Shown: piece after piece, positions 7,450-16,634 of the stretch | Layout: every line of letters starts with the position of its first letter | Position numbering within the stretch: the first letter of the stretch is position 1 | Source of the DNA: Acidobacteriota bacterium | GTDB taxonomy: Bacteria; Acidobacteriota; Vicinamibacteria; Vicinamibacterales; UBA2999 | Length of the DNA: 64,000 bases | NCBI GenBank assembly: GCA_963169195.1 | Contig: CAUJDN010000033.1 | Span: forward strand, 25,692 to 89,691 | Direction: 5' to 3' | Translations under genes and position numbers: made by a program | Notes under the pieces: generated by a model | Told to the model about the DNA's origin: nothing | Seen by the model: the letters and a program-made list of their open reading frames with translations, nothing else | Database searches by the model: none

Positions 7450-10400
7450 ATGTTCACCGACGTCTTCATCAGGCGGCCCGTCCTGGCGACGGTCTGCTCG
7501 CTGCTCATCATCCTCGCCGGGGCGATCGCCATCCCGACGCTCCCCATCGCCCGCTATCCGGAACTTGCGCCGCCTTCGGTGCAGGTGCTGGCGTTCTACA
7601 CCGGCGCGAACGCGCAGACGGTGGAGAGCGCCGTCACCACGCCCCTCGAGCAGGCCATCAACGGCGTCGAGGGCATGACCTACATCCAGTCCTCGTCGAC
7701 CAACGCGGGTGTGTCGACGATCACCGTCACGTTCGACATCTCCCGCAACCAGGACCTGGCCGCGGTGGACGTGCAGAACCGCGTGAACTCCGCGCTGGGC
7801 CGCATGCCGGCCGACGTGCGGACCAACGGCATCACGGTCACCAAGGTGAGCGCGGGCTTCATGGGCGGCCTCGGGTTCTTCAGCCAGGACAATCGGTACA
7901 GCAACCAGTTCATCAGCAACTACCTGGACCTGTACGTCCGGGACGCCATCAAGCGCGTGCCGGGGGTGGGCGACGTCATCATCTTCGGCGAGCGCCGCTA
8001 CGCGATGCGCCTGTGGCTCGATCCGGCCCGCCTGGCGGCGCGCCAGCTGACCGCCGGGGACGTGATGAACGCGCTGCGCGAGCAGAACGTGCAGGTCGCC
8101 GCCGGCGCGCTGGGCGATCAGCCCGCCCCGGCCGGGCAGATGTTCACGATGAGCGTCCGGGCGGTCGGCCGCCTCACCGAGGTGTCGGAGTTCGAGAACG
8201 TCGTGGTCCAGGCCGGCCCGGACGGCGCGCTGGTCCGCCTCAGTGACGTGGGCCGCGTGGAGCTGGGGGCAGAGCAGTACGCGGCGAACCTCCGGTTCCT
8301 GGGCCTCGAGGCCTCCGGGATGGGCATCGCGCTGCTGCCGTCGGCCAACGCGCTGGAGGTGTTCGACGGCGTGATGGAGACGATGGCCCGCCTCGAGCCG
8401 GGCTTCCCGCCCGGACTCGAATGGCGCCTGGCCTTCGACAACGTGAGCGTCGTGCGCGAGTCGATCATCGAGGTGCTGAAGACGCTGGCCGAGGCCATCG
8501 GGCTGGTCATCGTGGTGATGTTCCTGTTCCTGCAGAACTGGCGGAGCACGATCATTCCGGCCGTCACGATCCCCGTCTCCCTGGTCGGCACCTTCGCCTT
8601 CATCAAGCTGTTCGACTTCTCGATCAACACGCTGACGCTCTTCGGCATCGTGCTCGCCACGGGTATCGTCGTGGACGACGCGATCGTGGTCATCGAGAAC
8701 ATCGAGCGCCACATGAGCGAGTACAAGAAGAGCGCCCGCCGGGCCGCCATCGACGCCATGCGCGAGGTGCTCAGCGCGGTCGTCGTCATCGGCATCGTCC
8801 TCGTGGCGGTGTTCGTCCCGGTGGCGCTCTTCCCGGGGGTCACCGGCCGGCTCTACCAGCAGTTCTCGCTCACGATCGCGTTTGCCGTCGTGCTGTCGGT
8901 GTTCAACGCGGTGACGCTGACGCCGGCGCTGTCGGCGCTGCTCCTGGACAAGGAGAGCCACAGCCACGGCGTGTTCTTCAACACCGTCAACGCCATCATC
9001 GACGGCGGCACACGGTTCTACGTGACGGTCGTTCGCGGTGCCCTGCGCTTCCGCTACGCGATGCTGGTGCTGTTCGCGGGCGGGCTGTGGGCCACGTACA
9101 CGCTGCTGCAGGTGGTGCCCACGGCCTTCGTGCCAGAGGAGGACGAGGGCTTCCTCATCTGCGTGGTGCAGGCGCCGGCGGGGGCCTCGCTCGAGTACAC
9201 GACCGAGATCGCCAAGAAGGCGGAGCAGATCCTCTACGCCGATCCGGACATCGCGGCGGCGTTCTCGGTGATGGGCTTCAGCTTCGCGGGCGCGGCGCCG
9301 AACAACGGGCTCATCTTCACTCGCCTGAAGGACTACGCCGAGCGCGCGGGGCCCGAGCACTCGCTGCGCGCGGTGCTCGACCGCGTCAGCGGCCCGCTCT
9401 TCATGATTCCCGGCGCCATCGTCGTCGCGTTCCCGCCCCCCGCCATCCAGGGGCTGTCCACCTTCGGCGGCTTCCAGTTCGAGGTGCTGGACCAGACCAA
9501 CAGCGCGGACATCGGCGGGCTGGCGCAGGCGACCTTCGGGCTGATCGGCGCGGGCAACCGGAGCGGGCGCGTGCAGGGGCTCTTCAGCAGCTTCCGCGCG
9601 GACGACCCGCAGCTGGTGGTGGAGATCGATCGCGACAGGGCGCGCAGCCTCGGGCTGCCGCTCCGCGAGGTCACCGACGCCCTGCAGGTGTTCCTGGGGT
9701 CGTCCTACGTGAACGACTTCGACTTCAACAACCGCGCCTACCGCGTGTATGCGCAGGCGGACCAGCGGTTCCGGGCGACGCCCGCGGACCTGACGCAGCT
9801 CTACGCGCGGGCTGCCAGCGGCGCCATGGTGCCGCTCGACACCGTCGTGCGGATGAAGGAGACGACGTCACCGCAGGTCATCAGCCACTTCAACCTGTTC
9901 CGCTCCGCCGAGATCACCGGCAACGCGGCCCCGGGACTGAGCTCCGGGCAGGCGCTGCAGGCGATGGAGGACCTGGCCCGCCAGACCCTTCCGCCCGGCG
10001 TCGGTTTCGCCTGGGCGGGGCAGTCGCTCGAGGAGATCAAGGCCGGCACGCAGGCGAGCCTCATCTTCGGCCTCTCGGTGATCCTGGTCTACCTCGTGCT
10101 GGCCGCGCAGTACGAGAGCTGGGTGCTGCCGTTCATCATCCTGCTGGGCGTGCCGCTGGCGGTGATCGGCGCCCTGTCGGCGCAGCTGCTCCGGGGACTC
10201 GCCAACGACGTCTTCTGCCAGATCGGGCTGGTGTTGCTCATCGGGCTGGCCGCGAAGAACTCCATCCTCATCGTGGAGTTCGCCGAGCAGATGCGCGCGC
10301 GGGGACTGTCCATCGTCGATGCCGCGGTCGAAGCATCGCGTATCCGACTGCGGCCCATCCTGATGACGTCGTTCGCCTTCATCCTGGGGGTGCTGCCGCT

Positions 10401-11958
10401 GGCCCTGGCCACGGGCGCTGGAGCGGCGGCCCGCAACTCGGTCGGCACGGCCGTGGCCGGCGGGATGCTGGCCTCCACGTTCCTGTCGATCCTCTTCATC
10501 CCCGTGCTCTACGTCATCATCCGCACGCTGGCGCCTGGCAAGGTGCGCGGGCAGGATGAGGAGGCCGAGGCGCCGGGCGGCCCGGGTCACGCTGCCACCG
10601 CAGGCGCCGTGGTCGTGCTGGTCCTCGCCGTTGCCGCGCCGGCCATGGCGCAGGCTGCGGATGCCGGGCCCACCCTGGCGCCGGCCACGCTCACCGCGGC
10701 GCTGACCGCCAGCGCGGGCCAGTCGGCGCCTCCGCCCCCGCCTGCCGGGCAGCCTGCCGTACCTGTGCCCACGGTCGCGTTCGACCAGGCGGTGGCGGCG
10801 GCGGGGGACCAGAACCTCGCCGTCCGGATCGTCGCCAACAACGTGCTCCGGGCCGAGGCCCTGCTCCAGCAGGTGCGCGCGTCGGCGATGCCCTTCGTCA
10901 ACGTGACTGTGGTGAACTCGACGCTGGACGGGGATCGTGGGTTCGACGGGCTGGTGGTGCAACCGCAGAACCAGTGGACGCTGGCGCCCACCGTCGGCAT
11001 GCCGGTCCTGGCGGCCGCGGCCTGGGCCGCGCGCGCGCAGCAGGCGGACCGCATCGAGATCGCGCGGCTCGACACGGCCGACGCGCGGCGGCAGATCGCG
11101 GTCTCGGCCGCGACGGCGTACCTGGCCGTCATCACGCAGAAGCGCCTCGTGGACGTGCAGCAGCGTGCCCTCGAAACGTCGCGCGCGCAGTTCGACTACA
11201 ACCGGAAGCGGCTCGAGGGCGGCGTCGGCAGCCGGTTGAACGCGCTGCGTGCGCAGCAGATCGTCTCGAGCGACGAAGCGCTGCTCGAGGTGGCGCGCCT
11301 GAACGTGCAGCGCGCGCAGGAGGCGCTGGGCGTGCTGCTCGACGCCGACGGGCCGCGCGACGTGGCCGGCGAGCCGGCGTTCGAGGTGCCCGTCATCGGC
11401 GAGCCGGAGTCCTGGCTGGCCTCACGCACCGACTACCGCCTGTTCAGCGCCCGGCGCGACCTCTCCGATCGCATCGTGAGGGACAGCAAGCGCGACTGGT
11501 GGCCGACGGCCAACGTGTCGTTCGATCCCACGTATGTCGCGCCTGCCGGCCTCTTCCAGCCCTCGGGGACCTGGCGGCTCACGGTGTCGCTGATCCAGCC
11601 CGTGTACGACGGCGGCCGCCGTCGAGGGCTGCGGCGCGAGCGGGAAGCCAACTTGAGCGACAGCGAACTGGCGCTGGAGCAGCTCGCCCTGCAGGCGCGG
11701 GCCGAGGTGCGGACGGCACGCGCGGCCGTGGAGTACCACGAGCGCGCCCTGGCCAGCGCGCGGGCGGCGGCCGCGGCGGCCAATGAAGTGCTGACGATCA
11801 CCATCACGGCGTTCGACGCGGGTGCGACGACGAACATCGAGGTGATCGACGCGCAGCGCTCGGCGCGGGACCTCGAAACCGCCGTGGCCCAGGCCGAAGA
11901 CCGCGTGCGGCAGGCGCGGCTGGATCTGCTCGTCGCCATGGGGCGGTTCCCGCAGTAG
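7450..11958 (+). CDS. RND (HAE1) pump fused to TolC-type outer-membrane factor
   Basis: One uninterrupted 1502-residue ORF. Residues 1-1037 are an AcrB-like proton-driven exporter with FIRRPVLATV at the start, the TM4 aspartates D409/D410 (GIVVDDAIVV) and the TM10 lysine K936 (GLAAKNSILIV). Residues 1038-1070 are a Gly/Pro linker plus a hydrophobic stretch ending PAMAQA, which looks like an OMF signal peptide with a signal-peptidase site. Residues 1071-1502 are a TolC/OprM-family channel with two repeats of helical hairpins. There is no stop codon between the parts, and no good internal start: the in-frame GTG at 10609 lacks a basic N-region. The natural inference is a fusion, possibly cleaved after secretion. 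Confidence 0.88.
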   Translation: MFTDVFIRRPVLATVCSLLIILAGAIAIPTLPIARYPELAPPSVQVLAFYTGANAQTVESAVTTPLEQAINGVEGMTYIQSSSTNAGVSTITVTFDISRNQDLAAVDVQNRVNSALGRMPADVRTNGITVTKVSAGFMGGLGFFSQDNRYSNQFISNYLDLYVRDAIKRVPGVGDVIIFGERRYAMRLWLDPARLAARQLTAGDVMNALREQNVQVAAGALGDQPAPAGQMFTMSVRAVGRLTEVSEFENVVVQAGPDGALVRLSDVGRVELGAEQYAANLRFLGLEASGMGIALLPSANALEVFDGVMETMARLEPGFPPGLEWRLAFDNVSVVRESIIEVLKTLAEAIGLVIVVMFLFLQNWRSTIIPAVTIPVSLVGTFAFIKLFDFSINTLTLFGIVLATGIVVDDAIVVIENIERHMSEYKKSARRAAIDAMREVLSAVVVIGIVLVAVFVPVALFPGVTGRLYQQFSLTIAFAVVLSVFNAVTLTPALSALLLDKESHSHGVFFNTVNAIIDGGTRFYVTVVRGALRFRYAMLVLFAGGLWATYTLLQVVPTAFVPEEDEGFLICVVQAPAGASLEYTTEIAKKAEQILYADPDIAAAFSVMGFSFAGAAPNNGLIFTRLKDYAERAGPEHSLRAVLDRVSGPLFMIPGAIVVAFPPPAIQGLSTFGGFQFEVLDQTNSADIGGLAQATFGLIGAGNRSGRVQGLFSSFRADDPQLVVEIDRDRARSLGLPLREVTDALQVFLGSSYVNDFDFNNRAYRVYAQADQRFRATPADLTQLYARAASGAMVPLDTVVRMKETTSPQVISHFNLFRSAEITGNAAPGLSSGQALQAMEDLARQTLPPGVGFAWAGQSLEEIKAGTQASLIFGLSVILVYLVLAAQYESWVLPFIILLGVPLAVIGALSAQLLRGLANDVFCQIGLVLLIGLAAKNSILIVEFAEQMRARGLSIVDAAVEASRIRLRPILMTSFAFILGVLPLALATGAGAAARNSVGTAVAGGMLASTFLSILFIPVLYVIIRTLAPGKVRGQDEEAEAPGGPGHAATAGAVVVLVLAVAAPAMAQAADAGPTLAPATLTAALTASAGQSAPPPPPAGQPAVPVPTVAFDQAVAAAGDQNLAVRIVANNVLRAEALLQQVRASAMPFVNVTVVNSTLDGDRGFDGLVVQPQNQWTLAPTVGMPVLAAAAWAARAQQADRIEIARLDTADARRQIAVSAATAYLAVITQKRLVDVQQRALETSRAQFDYNRKRLEGGVGSRLNALRAQQIVSSDEALLEVARLNVQRAQEALGVLLDADGPRDVAGEPAFEVPVIGEPESWLASRTDYRLFSARRDLSDRIVRDSKRDWWPTANVSFDPTYVAPAGLFQPSGTWRLTVSLIQPVYDGGRRRGLRREREANLSDSELALEQLALQARAEVRTARAAVEYHERALASARAAAAAANEVLTITITAFDAGATTNIEVIDAQRSARDLETAVAQAEDRVRQARLDLLVAMGRFPQ

Positions 11959-12014
11959 AAGGCAAGAGACAGAGGGCAGAAGAGGGAAGACGGAAGCCGC
12001 TCCGCCGTGCGACC

Positions 12015-12608
12015 ATGCGGGGCATGTCCAGGGACTTCGTCCTCGGCGTCGACCTCGACGGCACGTGCGCCGACTTCTACGGCGGGCTGCGGCCCATCGC
12101 GGCCGAGTGGCTTGGCGTCAGCGCCGACACGCTCGGCACGGAGGTGTCGTGGAACCTGCCCGAGTGGGGCGTGGCACAGGCGCCCGGCGGCTACCCGAAG
12201 CTGCACCAGTTCGCGGTCACCCAGCGCGACCTCTTCCGAGTGCTGAAGCCCATGCCTGGGGCCCCGCAGGCCCTGCGGCGGCTCTCGGAGATGGGCGTGC
12301 GCGTCCGCATCATCACCCACCGCCTGCTCCTCAAGAACTTCCACCGCGTGGCCGTGCAGCAGACCGTGGACTGGCTGGACGGCCACGACATTCCCTACTG
12401 GGACCTGTGCTTCCTGGCGGACAAGGCCGCGGTCGGCGCCGATCTCTACGTCGAGGACTCGCCGGCCAACGTCGAGGCGCTCCGTCGCGAGGGGCACCCG
12501 ACCATCGTCTTCACCAGTTCGACGAACCGCCACCTGCCCGGCCCGCGCGCCGACACGTGGGACGAGGTGTTCCGGATGGTGGTCCAGCGGCTGGACCAGG
12601 AGCCGTGA
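12015..12608 (+). CDS. HAD-family 5'-nucleotidase-like protein
   Basis: 197 residues with HAD motif I (VDLDGTCADF; the two Asp are nucleophile and acid/base), motif II threonine in RIITHR, the lysine in ADKAAVGAD and the motif IV acidic pair in LYVEDSP. This order and length resemble 5'(3')-deoxyribonucleotidases (NT5C) and related bacterial phosphatases. A second in-frame ATG at 12024 may be the real start; neither has a strong ribosome-binding site. The gap before it (11959-12014) holds an A/G-rich stretch with repeated gaga/ggca words. Confidence 0.75.
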   Translation: MRGMSRDFVLGVDLDGTCADFYGGLRPIAAEWLGVSADTLGTEVSWNLPEWGVAQAPGGYPKLHQFAVTQRDLFRVLKPMPGAPQALRRLSEMGVRVRIITHRLLLKNFHRVAVQQTVDWLDGHDIPYWDLCFLADKAAVGADLYVEDSPANVEALRREGHPTIVFTSSTNRHLPGPRADTWDEVFRMVVQRLDQEP

Positions 12609-12624
12609 CCTCCGTCCGGGTCCG

Positions 12625-12864
12625 CTACCCGCCGCGCGCGCCCCGCCGTTCCACCCGCTCGACGCGCCCGCGCACCTGGCACGACAGTGCTTTCACCAGC
12701 ATCAGGTCTTCCTCCTGTTTCGCGCGGAGTTCCGCCAGCCGGTGATCGAGACGGCGCTCGAGTGCCTCGGTCTGCCGCTCCAGTGCGTCGAAGCGTTCGC
12801 CCAGGCGTCGTTCCAGCACCGTCAGTTGTTCCGCAAGGTCGCCACGCGCGTTCTCCCCGGCCAT
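12625..12864 (-). CDS. Small coiled-coil protein, unknown function
   Basis: 79 residues from the ATG at 12864 (an ATG at 12891 would add nine Gly-rich residues). Residues 7-58 form a strongly predicted amphipathic helix with leucines at heptad spacing (LAEQLTVLERRLGERFDALE and following), i.e. a coiled coil; the tail is Arg-rich. No family was recognised. It lies on the opposite strand between the nucleotidase and the transpeptidase-like gene. Confidence 0.55.
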   Translation of the reverse strand: MAGENARGDLAEQLTVLERRLGERFDALERQTEALERRLDHRLAELRAKQEEDLMLVKALSCQVRGRVERVERRGARGG

Positions 12865-13114
12865 GCCGCCTCCTCCGCGCGCGGACCCCACGAGCGCACT
12901 CAGGGACGTGCAGGGGCCGGGCCAGCAGCCTGCGTGCGCGCGCGGGTCGGTGCGGGGCTCGGTTCAGGCCGAATCCTGCCGCAAACGGGCCCGCCCCTCC
13001 GCCGAAGGGGGTCGACCGGTGGCAGGTTCTTCACCCTGGTTCGCCGAACGCGCGGGCAGTTTCCGCGGCCTGGTGCGCGGCAGCGAGATGGATCGTCGGC
13101 TAGAATCGCGGACC

Positions 13115-13867
13115 ATGGTGATGTTTCGGAACGCCGTTGCCGCCCTGTTCGGGGCGGTCGCAATCGCCGCGTCCGGCGCCGGTGTACACGCAGGAGCTTC
13201 GCCGCTGCTGGCGGGCGCGCGCCAGCTGATTCTGGTCGTCACGCCCGGTTGGGACGACGTGCAGGGCCAGCTGCGCCGCTTCGAGCGCGAGGGGCCGGGG
13301 CAGCCGTGGAGGCCGGTCGGCCAGGCGGGGACGATAGTTGTGGGCAGAAACGGCACCGCGTGGGATCCGCTGGCGTCCCCCGTGGTTCCTGGGCCGCGGA
13401 AGGCTGAAGGAGACGGCCGCTCTCCGGCAGGCGTGTTTGCCCTCGGGCGCGCGTTTGGATTTGCTCCCGCCGCGGATGCCGCCTGGCTGAAGCTGCCGTA
13501 CCTGCCCGTGGTCGAGGGCATCGAGTGCGTGGACGACCCGGCCTCAACCGTCTACAACCAGATCGTGGATCGGCGCCGCGTCCAGTCGCCCGACTGGAAG
13601 AGCTCCGAGCGGATGCGGGACGTCGGCGAGGCCTATCGCTGGGGTGTGGTCGTCCACTACAACACGCCCGCCGTGGCGAAGCGGGGATCGTGCATCTTCC
13701 TGCACATCGGCGGCGAGGGCGGGCGCGGCACCGCGGGCTGCACCGCGATGCCCGCCACCGACCTGCGCGCGGTGATGGAATGGCTGGATCCGGGACGGGC
13801 GCCGGTCCTGGTGCAGCTGCCCGCTGCCGCCTACGAGAAGCTGAAAGGGGAGTGGGTGCTGCCCTAG
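13115..13867 (+). CDS. Exported L,D-transpeptidase (YkuD)-like protein
   Basis: 250 residues starting with a signal peptide (hydrophobic AVAALFGAVAIAASG, cleavage near VHA). The C-terminal half has the layout of the YkuD/L,D-transpeptidase catalytic domain: a TPAG-like segment (GDGRSPAGVFALG), a conserved H in FLHIGGEG and the presumed catalytic cysteine in GTAGCTAMP. L,D-transpeptidases make 3-3 crosslinks in peptidoglycan or attach lipoproteins to it, but this variant of the motif (GTAGCTAM instead of SHGCIRL) belongs to a less studied branch. The stop overlaps the convergent neighbour's stop by four bases (CTAG). Confidence 0.7.
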   Translation: MVMFRNAVAALFGAVAIAASGAGVHAGASPLLAGARQLILVVTPGWDDVQGQLRRFEREGPGQPWRPVGQAGTIVVGRNGTAWDPLASPVVPGPRKAEGDGRSPAGVFALGRAFGFAPAADAAWLKLPYLPVVEGIECVDDPASTVYNQIVDRRRVQSPDWKSSERMRDVGEAYRWGVVVHYNTPAVAKRGSCIFLHIGGEGGRGTAGCTAMPATDLRAVMEWLDPGRAPVLVQLPAAAYEKLKGEWVLP

Positions 13868-14871
13868 GCGCGGCGTTTCTTCATCTGCACCACTCGCCCG
13901 CCCTCCTCGAAGCCGACCTCGTCCATCAACTGGTTGATGAGGAACACGCCGCGGCCGCTGGCCTTCAGCACGTTGTCGCCTTCCAGCGGGTTGGGCACGC
14001 TCGCCGCGTCGAAACCGGGGCCCGGGTCGCGGACGACGATCACCACCTCGCCCTTCGCGTCCGACGTGACGATGCACTGCACCTGCTGGGACGGATCGTT
14101 CCGGCACCCGTGCCGGATGGCGTTGGCGAGCGCCTCGTCGAGCGCCAGCTCCACGGGCATCAGCTCGTCGTCCGACCACCCCTTGCCCTGCAACAGCTGC
14201 TTCACGCCCTCGCTCACCGTCGGGATGGACGCGGGCTCCGCGGGAATGACGATGTTCATCTCGCAGACGGAGCAGTAGGGCATCAGGGCGCTCAGCTTGT
14301 CGACCTTCTCGAGCGACGCCCTCAGCTCCGCGATCAGCTGCGTCTGCTCGGCCTCGGCCCTGTCGCGCTCGTTCAGCGCCGTGTCCAGCTCGTTCAGGTT
14401 CCGGCGGAGCTCGAGCTGCGCCTGCGCCTGGCGGCGCAGGGCGTCGAGCGCCTGTCTCTGTTCCGGTGTCAGCCGCCGCGGCTCGGTGTCCACGACGCAG
14501 ATGGTGCCGACTGCGAGCCCGTCGGGGGTGATGAGCGGCGCGCCGGCGTAGAAGCGGATGTGAGGCGCGCCCACCACCATCGGGTTGTTCCTGAACCGGT
14601 CGTCGTCGGATGCGTCGGGCACCTCCAGGATGTCGGGCTGTCTGATGGCGTGCGCGCAGAACGCGATGCTGCGGTCGGTTTCCCGGAAGCCCATGCCGAC
14701 CTCCGACTTGAACCACTGCCGCTTCTCGTCGACGAGGGTGATGGTGGCCATGGGCGTGCCGCAGATATGCGAGGCCAGCATCGCGAGGTCGTCGAACGCC
14801 TGCTCCGGCTCGGTGTCCAGGATGCGATAGCGGCGCAGGGCGGCGAGGCGGGCCGGTTCGTCGGTGGGCAT
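13864..14871 (-). CDS. GAF-domain protein with RsbW-like ATPase domain
   Basis: 335 residues. Residues about 20-165 form a GAF sensor domain with the short N-terminal motif LAALRRYRILDTEPE seen in cytoplasmic GAF kinases. A coiled coil follows (about 165-205), then a CSVC motif, then a histidine-kinase-like ATPase domain without a phosphoacceptor His. Its N box is ELALDEALANAIRHG and its G box is DPGPGFD. The ATPase is closest to anti-sigma-factor/serine kinases (RsbW/SpoIIAB type). This suggests a sensor that switches a partner by phosphorylation or binding, but no partner-switch gene is adjacent. The upstream DNA shows no clear ribosome-binding site. Confidence 0.75.
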   Translation of the reverse strand: MPTDEPARLAALRRYRILDTEPEQAFDDLAMLASHICGTPMATITLVDEKRQWFKSEVGMGFRETDRSIAFCAHAIRQPDILEVPDASDDDRFRNNPMVVGAPHIRFYAGAPLITPDGLAVGTICVVDTEPRRLTPEQRQALDALRRQAQAQLELRRNLNELDTALNERDRAEAEQTQLIAELRASLEKVDKLSALMPYCSVCEMNIVIPAEPASIPTVSEGVKQLLQGKGWSDDELMPVELALDEALANAIRHGCRNDPSQQVQCIVTSDAKGEVVIVVRDPGPGFDAASVPNPLEGDNVLKASGRGVFLINQLMDEVGFEEGGRVVQMKKRRA

Positions 14872-15011
14872 GCCGGTGATGATGCTGCTATTGGAGGATA
14901 CGCCGGATCGACGCAGGGCGTTCGGACTGGGACCATTGGACGCCCGCGCCCGGCCAGCTGCGCGTCCACGCCTATGACGCGTGGGGCAGTCGGTGGGGTC
15001 CCGGTCTGGTC

Positions 15012-16604
15012 TCATCGGCACAGGAACAGGCCCGGGGGGAGTTCCTCGCCTGCCTCGCACGGGTCCTCGGACAACGTGGGTGCGCCCGTGCGCCTCGCCT
15101 CGTCCGCATAGGCCTTGACGCGGATGAAGTCGTTGGCCGAGACGCGGACGCGCTCCCCGGCGAGGAAGGTCACGTGGTACGCGTTCCGGAAGCGCGCCCA
15201 GGCCACGGTGACCCCGCGCGCCTCGAGCGCGTCGGCGAGCGCCTGCCGGCGGTCCGGCAGGGGATGTGTCGCGCGCTCGCGCGTGAGGGCCATCACGTCC
15301 GAGGTGTTCAGCGCGCACCAGAGCACGACCGCAGCGCCCAGGCCGGCACGGATGGTGGGCGCACGCCACCCCTGCAGCGCCATCACCAGTGCGCCGACCG
15401 GCATGAGCAGCCCCAGCAGGTTGTAGCGCATCGTCTCGACACGGATGCTGCTGCAGGTGAGGAAGCCGTACACGAGAGTCGAGATGAACCCGACGAGGAC
15501 GAGGTAGGAAGCGAGGTGAGTCACGCCGGGAGCCGGACGTCGGGAAACGGGAGCGGGCTGACGCAGGTCGGGAGAGGGGTCACCTCCGGCGGGAACCGGG
15601 GCAGCGGAGTCGCGCGGCGCACGAGCCCCGGCGACCGAGTGCCACGCGCCAGCGAGCAGGCCGGCGGCGGTGATGGCGGCGACCCACGGCCCGAGGCCGG
15701 GGAGGCCCGAATACACGCCGGTGAGCACGCCGTAATCGGCGAGCGGCGCCGGGGTGCCGCCGACGAGGCGCGGCAAGTGGTCGGAGACGAGCAGGCTGGC
15801 GCGCTCCGGCCATGTGGACGGGTCGATGCAGATACGTCCGCCGAATGTGTCCACCATCGTCGCCACCAGGGCGGGATCGTCACCGCGCGTGCCCGGGCCG
15901 AGGCCGTGGGCGAACGGCCGGACCGCGGCAGCCACGCTGCGCACGGCCAGGAAGGCCACGCCCGCCACGGCCCACCGGCGGGCCTTCTCGAGCAGCCGCC
16001 CGCGCCACGCGCGGCGTTCCGCGCCGGAGCCGCCTGTGAGGCCGAGCGCATCCATCACGAGCAGCGCCGCGGCCCCGTAGGCCGTGAACTCACGGTGCAG
16101 CACCCCTACGCCGAGCGTGATCCCGAACAGCCACGGGCGCGCCCGCGTCATCCAGAGCAGCAGCACGTACAGAAACGGCTCGACGTTGCCGCCGTTGGCC
16201 TCGGTCATGCGCGCGGCCATGCCGGCCGCCGGGAGCGCGAGCGGCAGCACCGCAAGAGCCGCGGTACCGGCGGTGATGCCCGCCTCGCGGACGAGGATGC
16301 GGAGCAGGAGCACGACCACCGCGATGTTGACCGCGACCAGCGGCAGCTTGAGCGCGGTGACCGAGGGCGACGACACCGCCATCAGCGGCGCGGCCAGCCA
16401 CGCTTCGACGGCGAGCATGTAGTTCTGCCCGTAGTAGTAGAGCGGGAGCGCGCGGCCTTCGCTGACGTGCTTCGCCATCAGCCCGACGATGGCCTGATCC
16501 GAATCGAAGTGTGTGCCGGGCCACCAGACGAACGGGAAGGCGCGGAGGATGACGAGGCCGGCGAGGGCCGTCGCGGTGATCAGGCTGGCGTGTCGAGACG
16601 GCAT
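15012..16604 (-). CDS. Polytopic glycosyltransferase-like membrane protein (GT39/ArnT type)
   Basis: 530 residues with about ten to twelve membrane spans. The first periplasmic loop carries an acidic motif (GTHFDSDQAIVGL) followed by a YYYGQNYM segment. This is the arrangement in PMT/ArnT-like transferases that use polyprenyl-phosphate sugars. The acceptor is unknown. The start at 16604 gives a normal signal-anchor; an upstream ATG at 16649 would overlap the divergent gene. A Pro/Gly-rich loop encoded near 15535-15605 contains cgggaac/cgggagc words that look like micro-repeat DNA. Divergent from 16635-18917 with only 30 bases between starts. Confidence 0.65.
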   Translation of the reverse strand: MPSRHASLITATALAGLVILRAFPFVWWPGTHFDSDQAIVGLMAKHVSEGRALPLYYYGQNYMLAVEAWLAAPLMAVSSPSVTALKLPLVAVNIAVVVLLLRILVREAGITAGTAALAVLPLALPAAGMAARMTEANGGNVEPFLYVLLLWMTRARPWLFGITLGVGVLHREFTAYGAAALLVMDALGLTGGSGAERRAWRGRLLEKARRWAVAGVAFLAVRSVAAAVRPFAHGLGPGTRGDDPALVATMVDTFGGRICIDPSTWPERASLLVSDHLPRLVGGTPAPLADYGVLTGVYSGLPGLGPWVAAITAAGLLAGAWHSVAGARAPRDSAAPVPAGGDPSPDLRQPAPVSRRPAPGVTHLASYLVLVGFISTLVYGFLTCSSIRVETMRYNLLGLLMPVGALVMALQGWRAPTIRAGLGAAVVLWCALNTSDVMALTRERATHPLPDRRQALADALEARGVTVAWARFRNAYHVTFLAGERVRVSANDFIRVKAYADEARRTGAPTLSEDPCEAGEELPPGLFLCR

Positions 16605-16634
16605 CGGCGGGGCGCGCGTAGAATACGCCGAACC

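Noticed and set aside
8421..10559. Long plus-strand ORF in another frame over the pump gene, and a 638-residue antisense ORF at 7444-9360
   Set aside because: Typical GC-rich shadow ORFs, rich in Arg/Ala/Gly or His, with no motifs. The pump frame has clear conserved residues.
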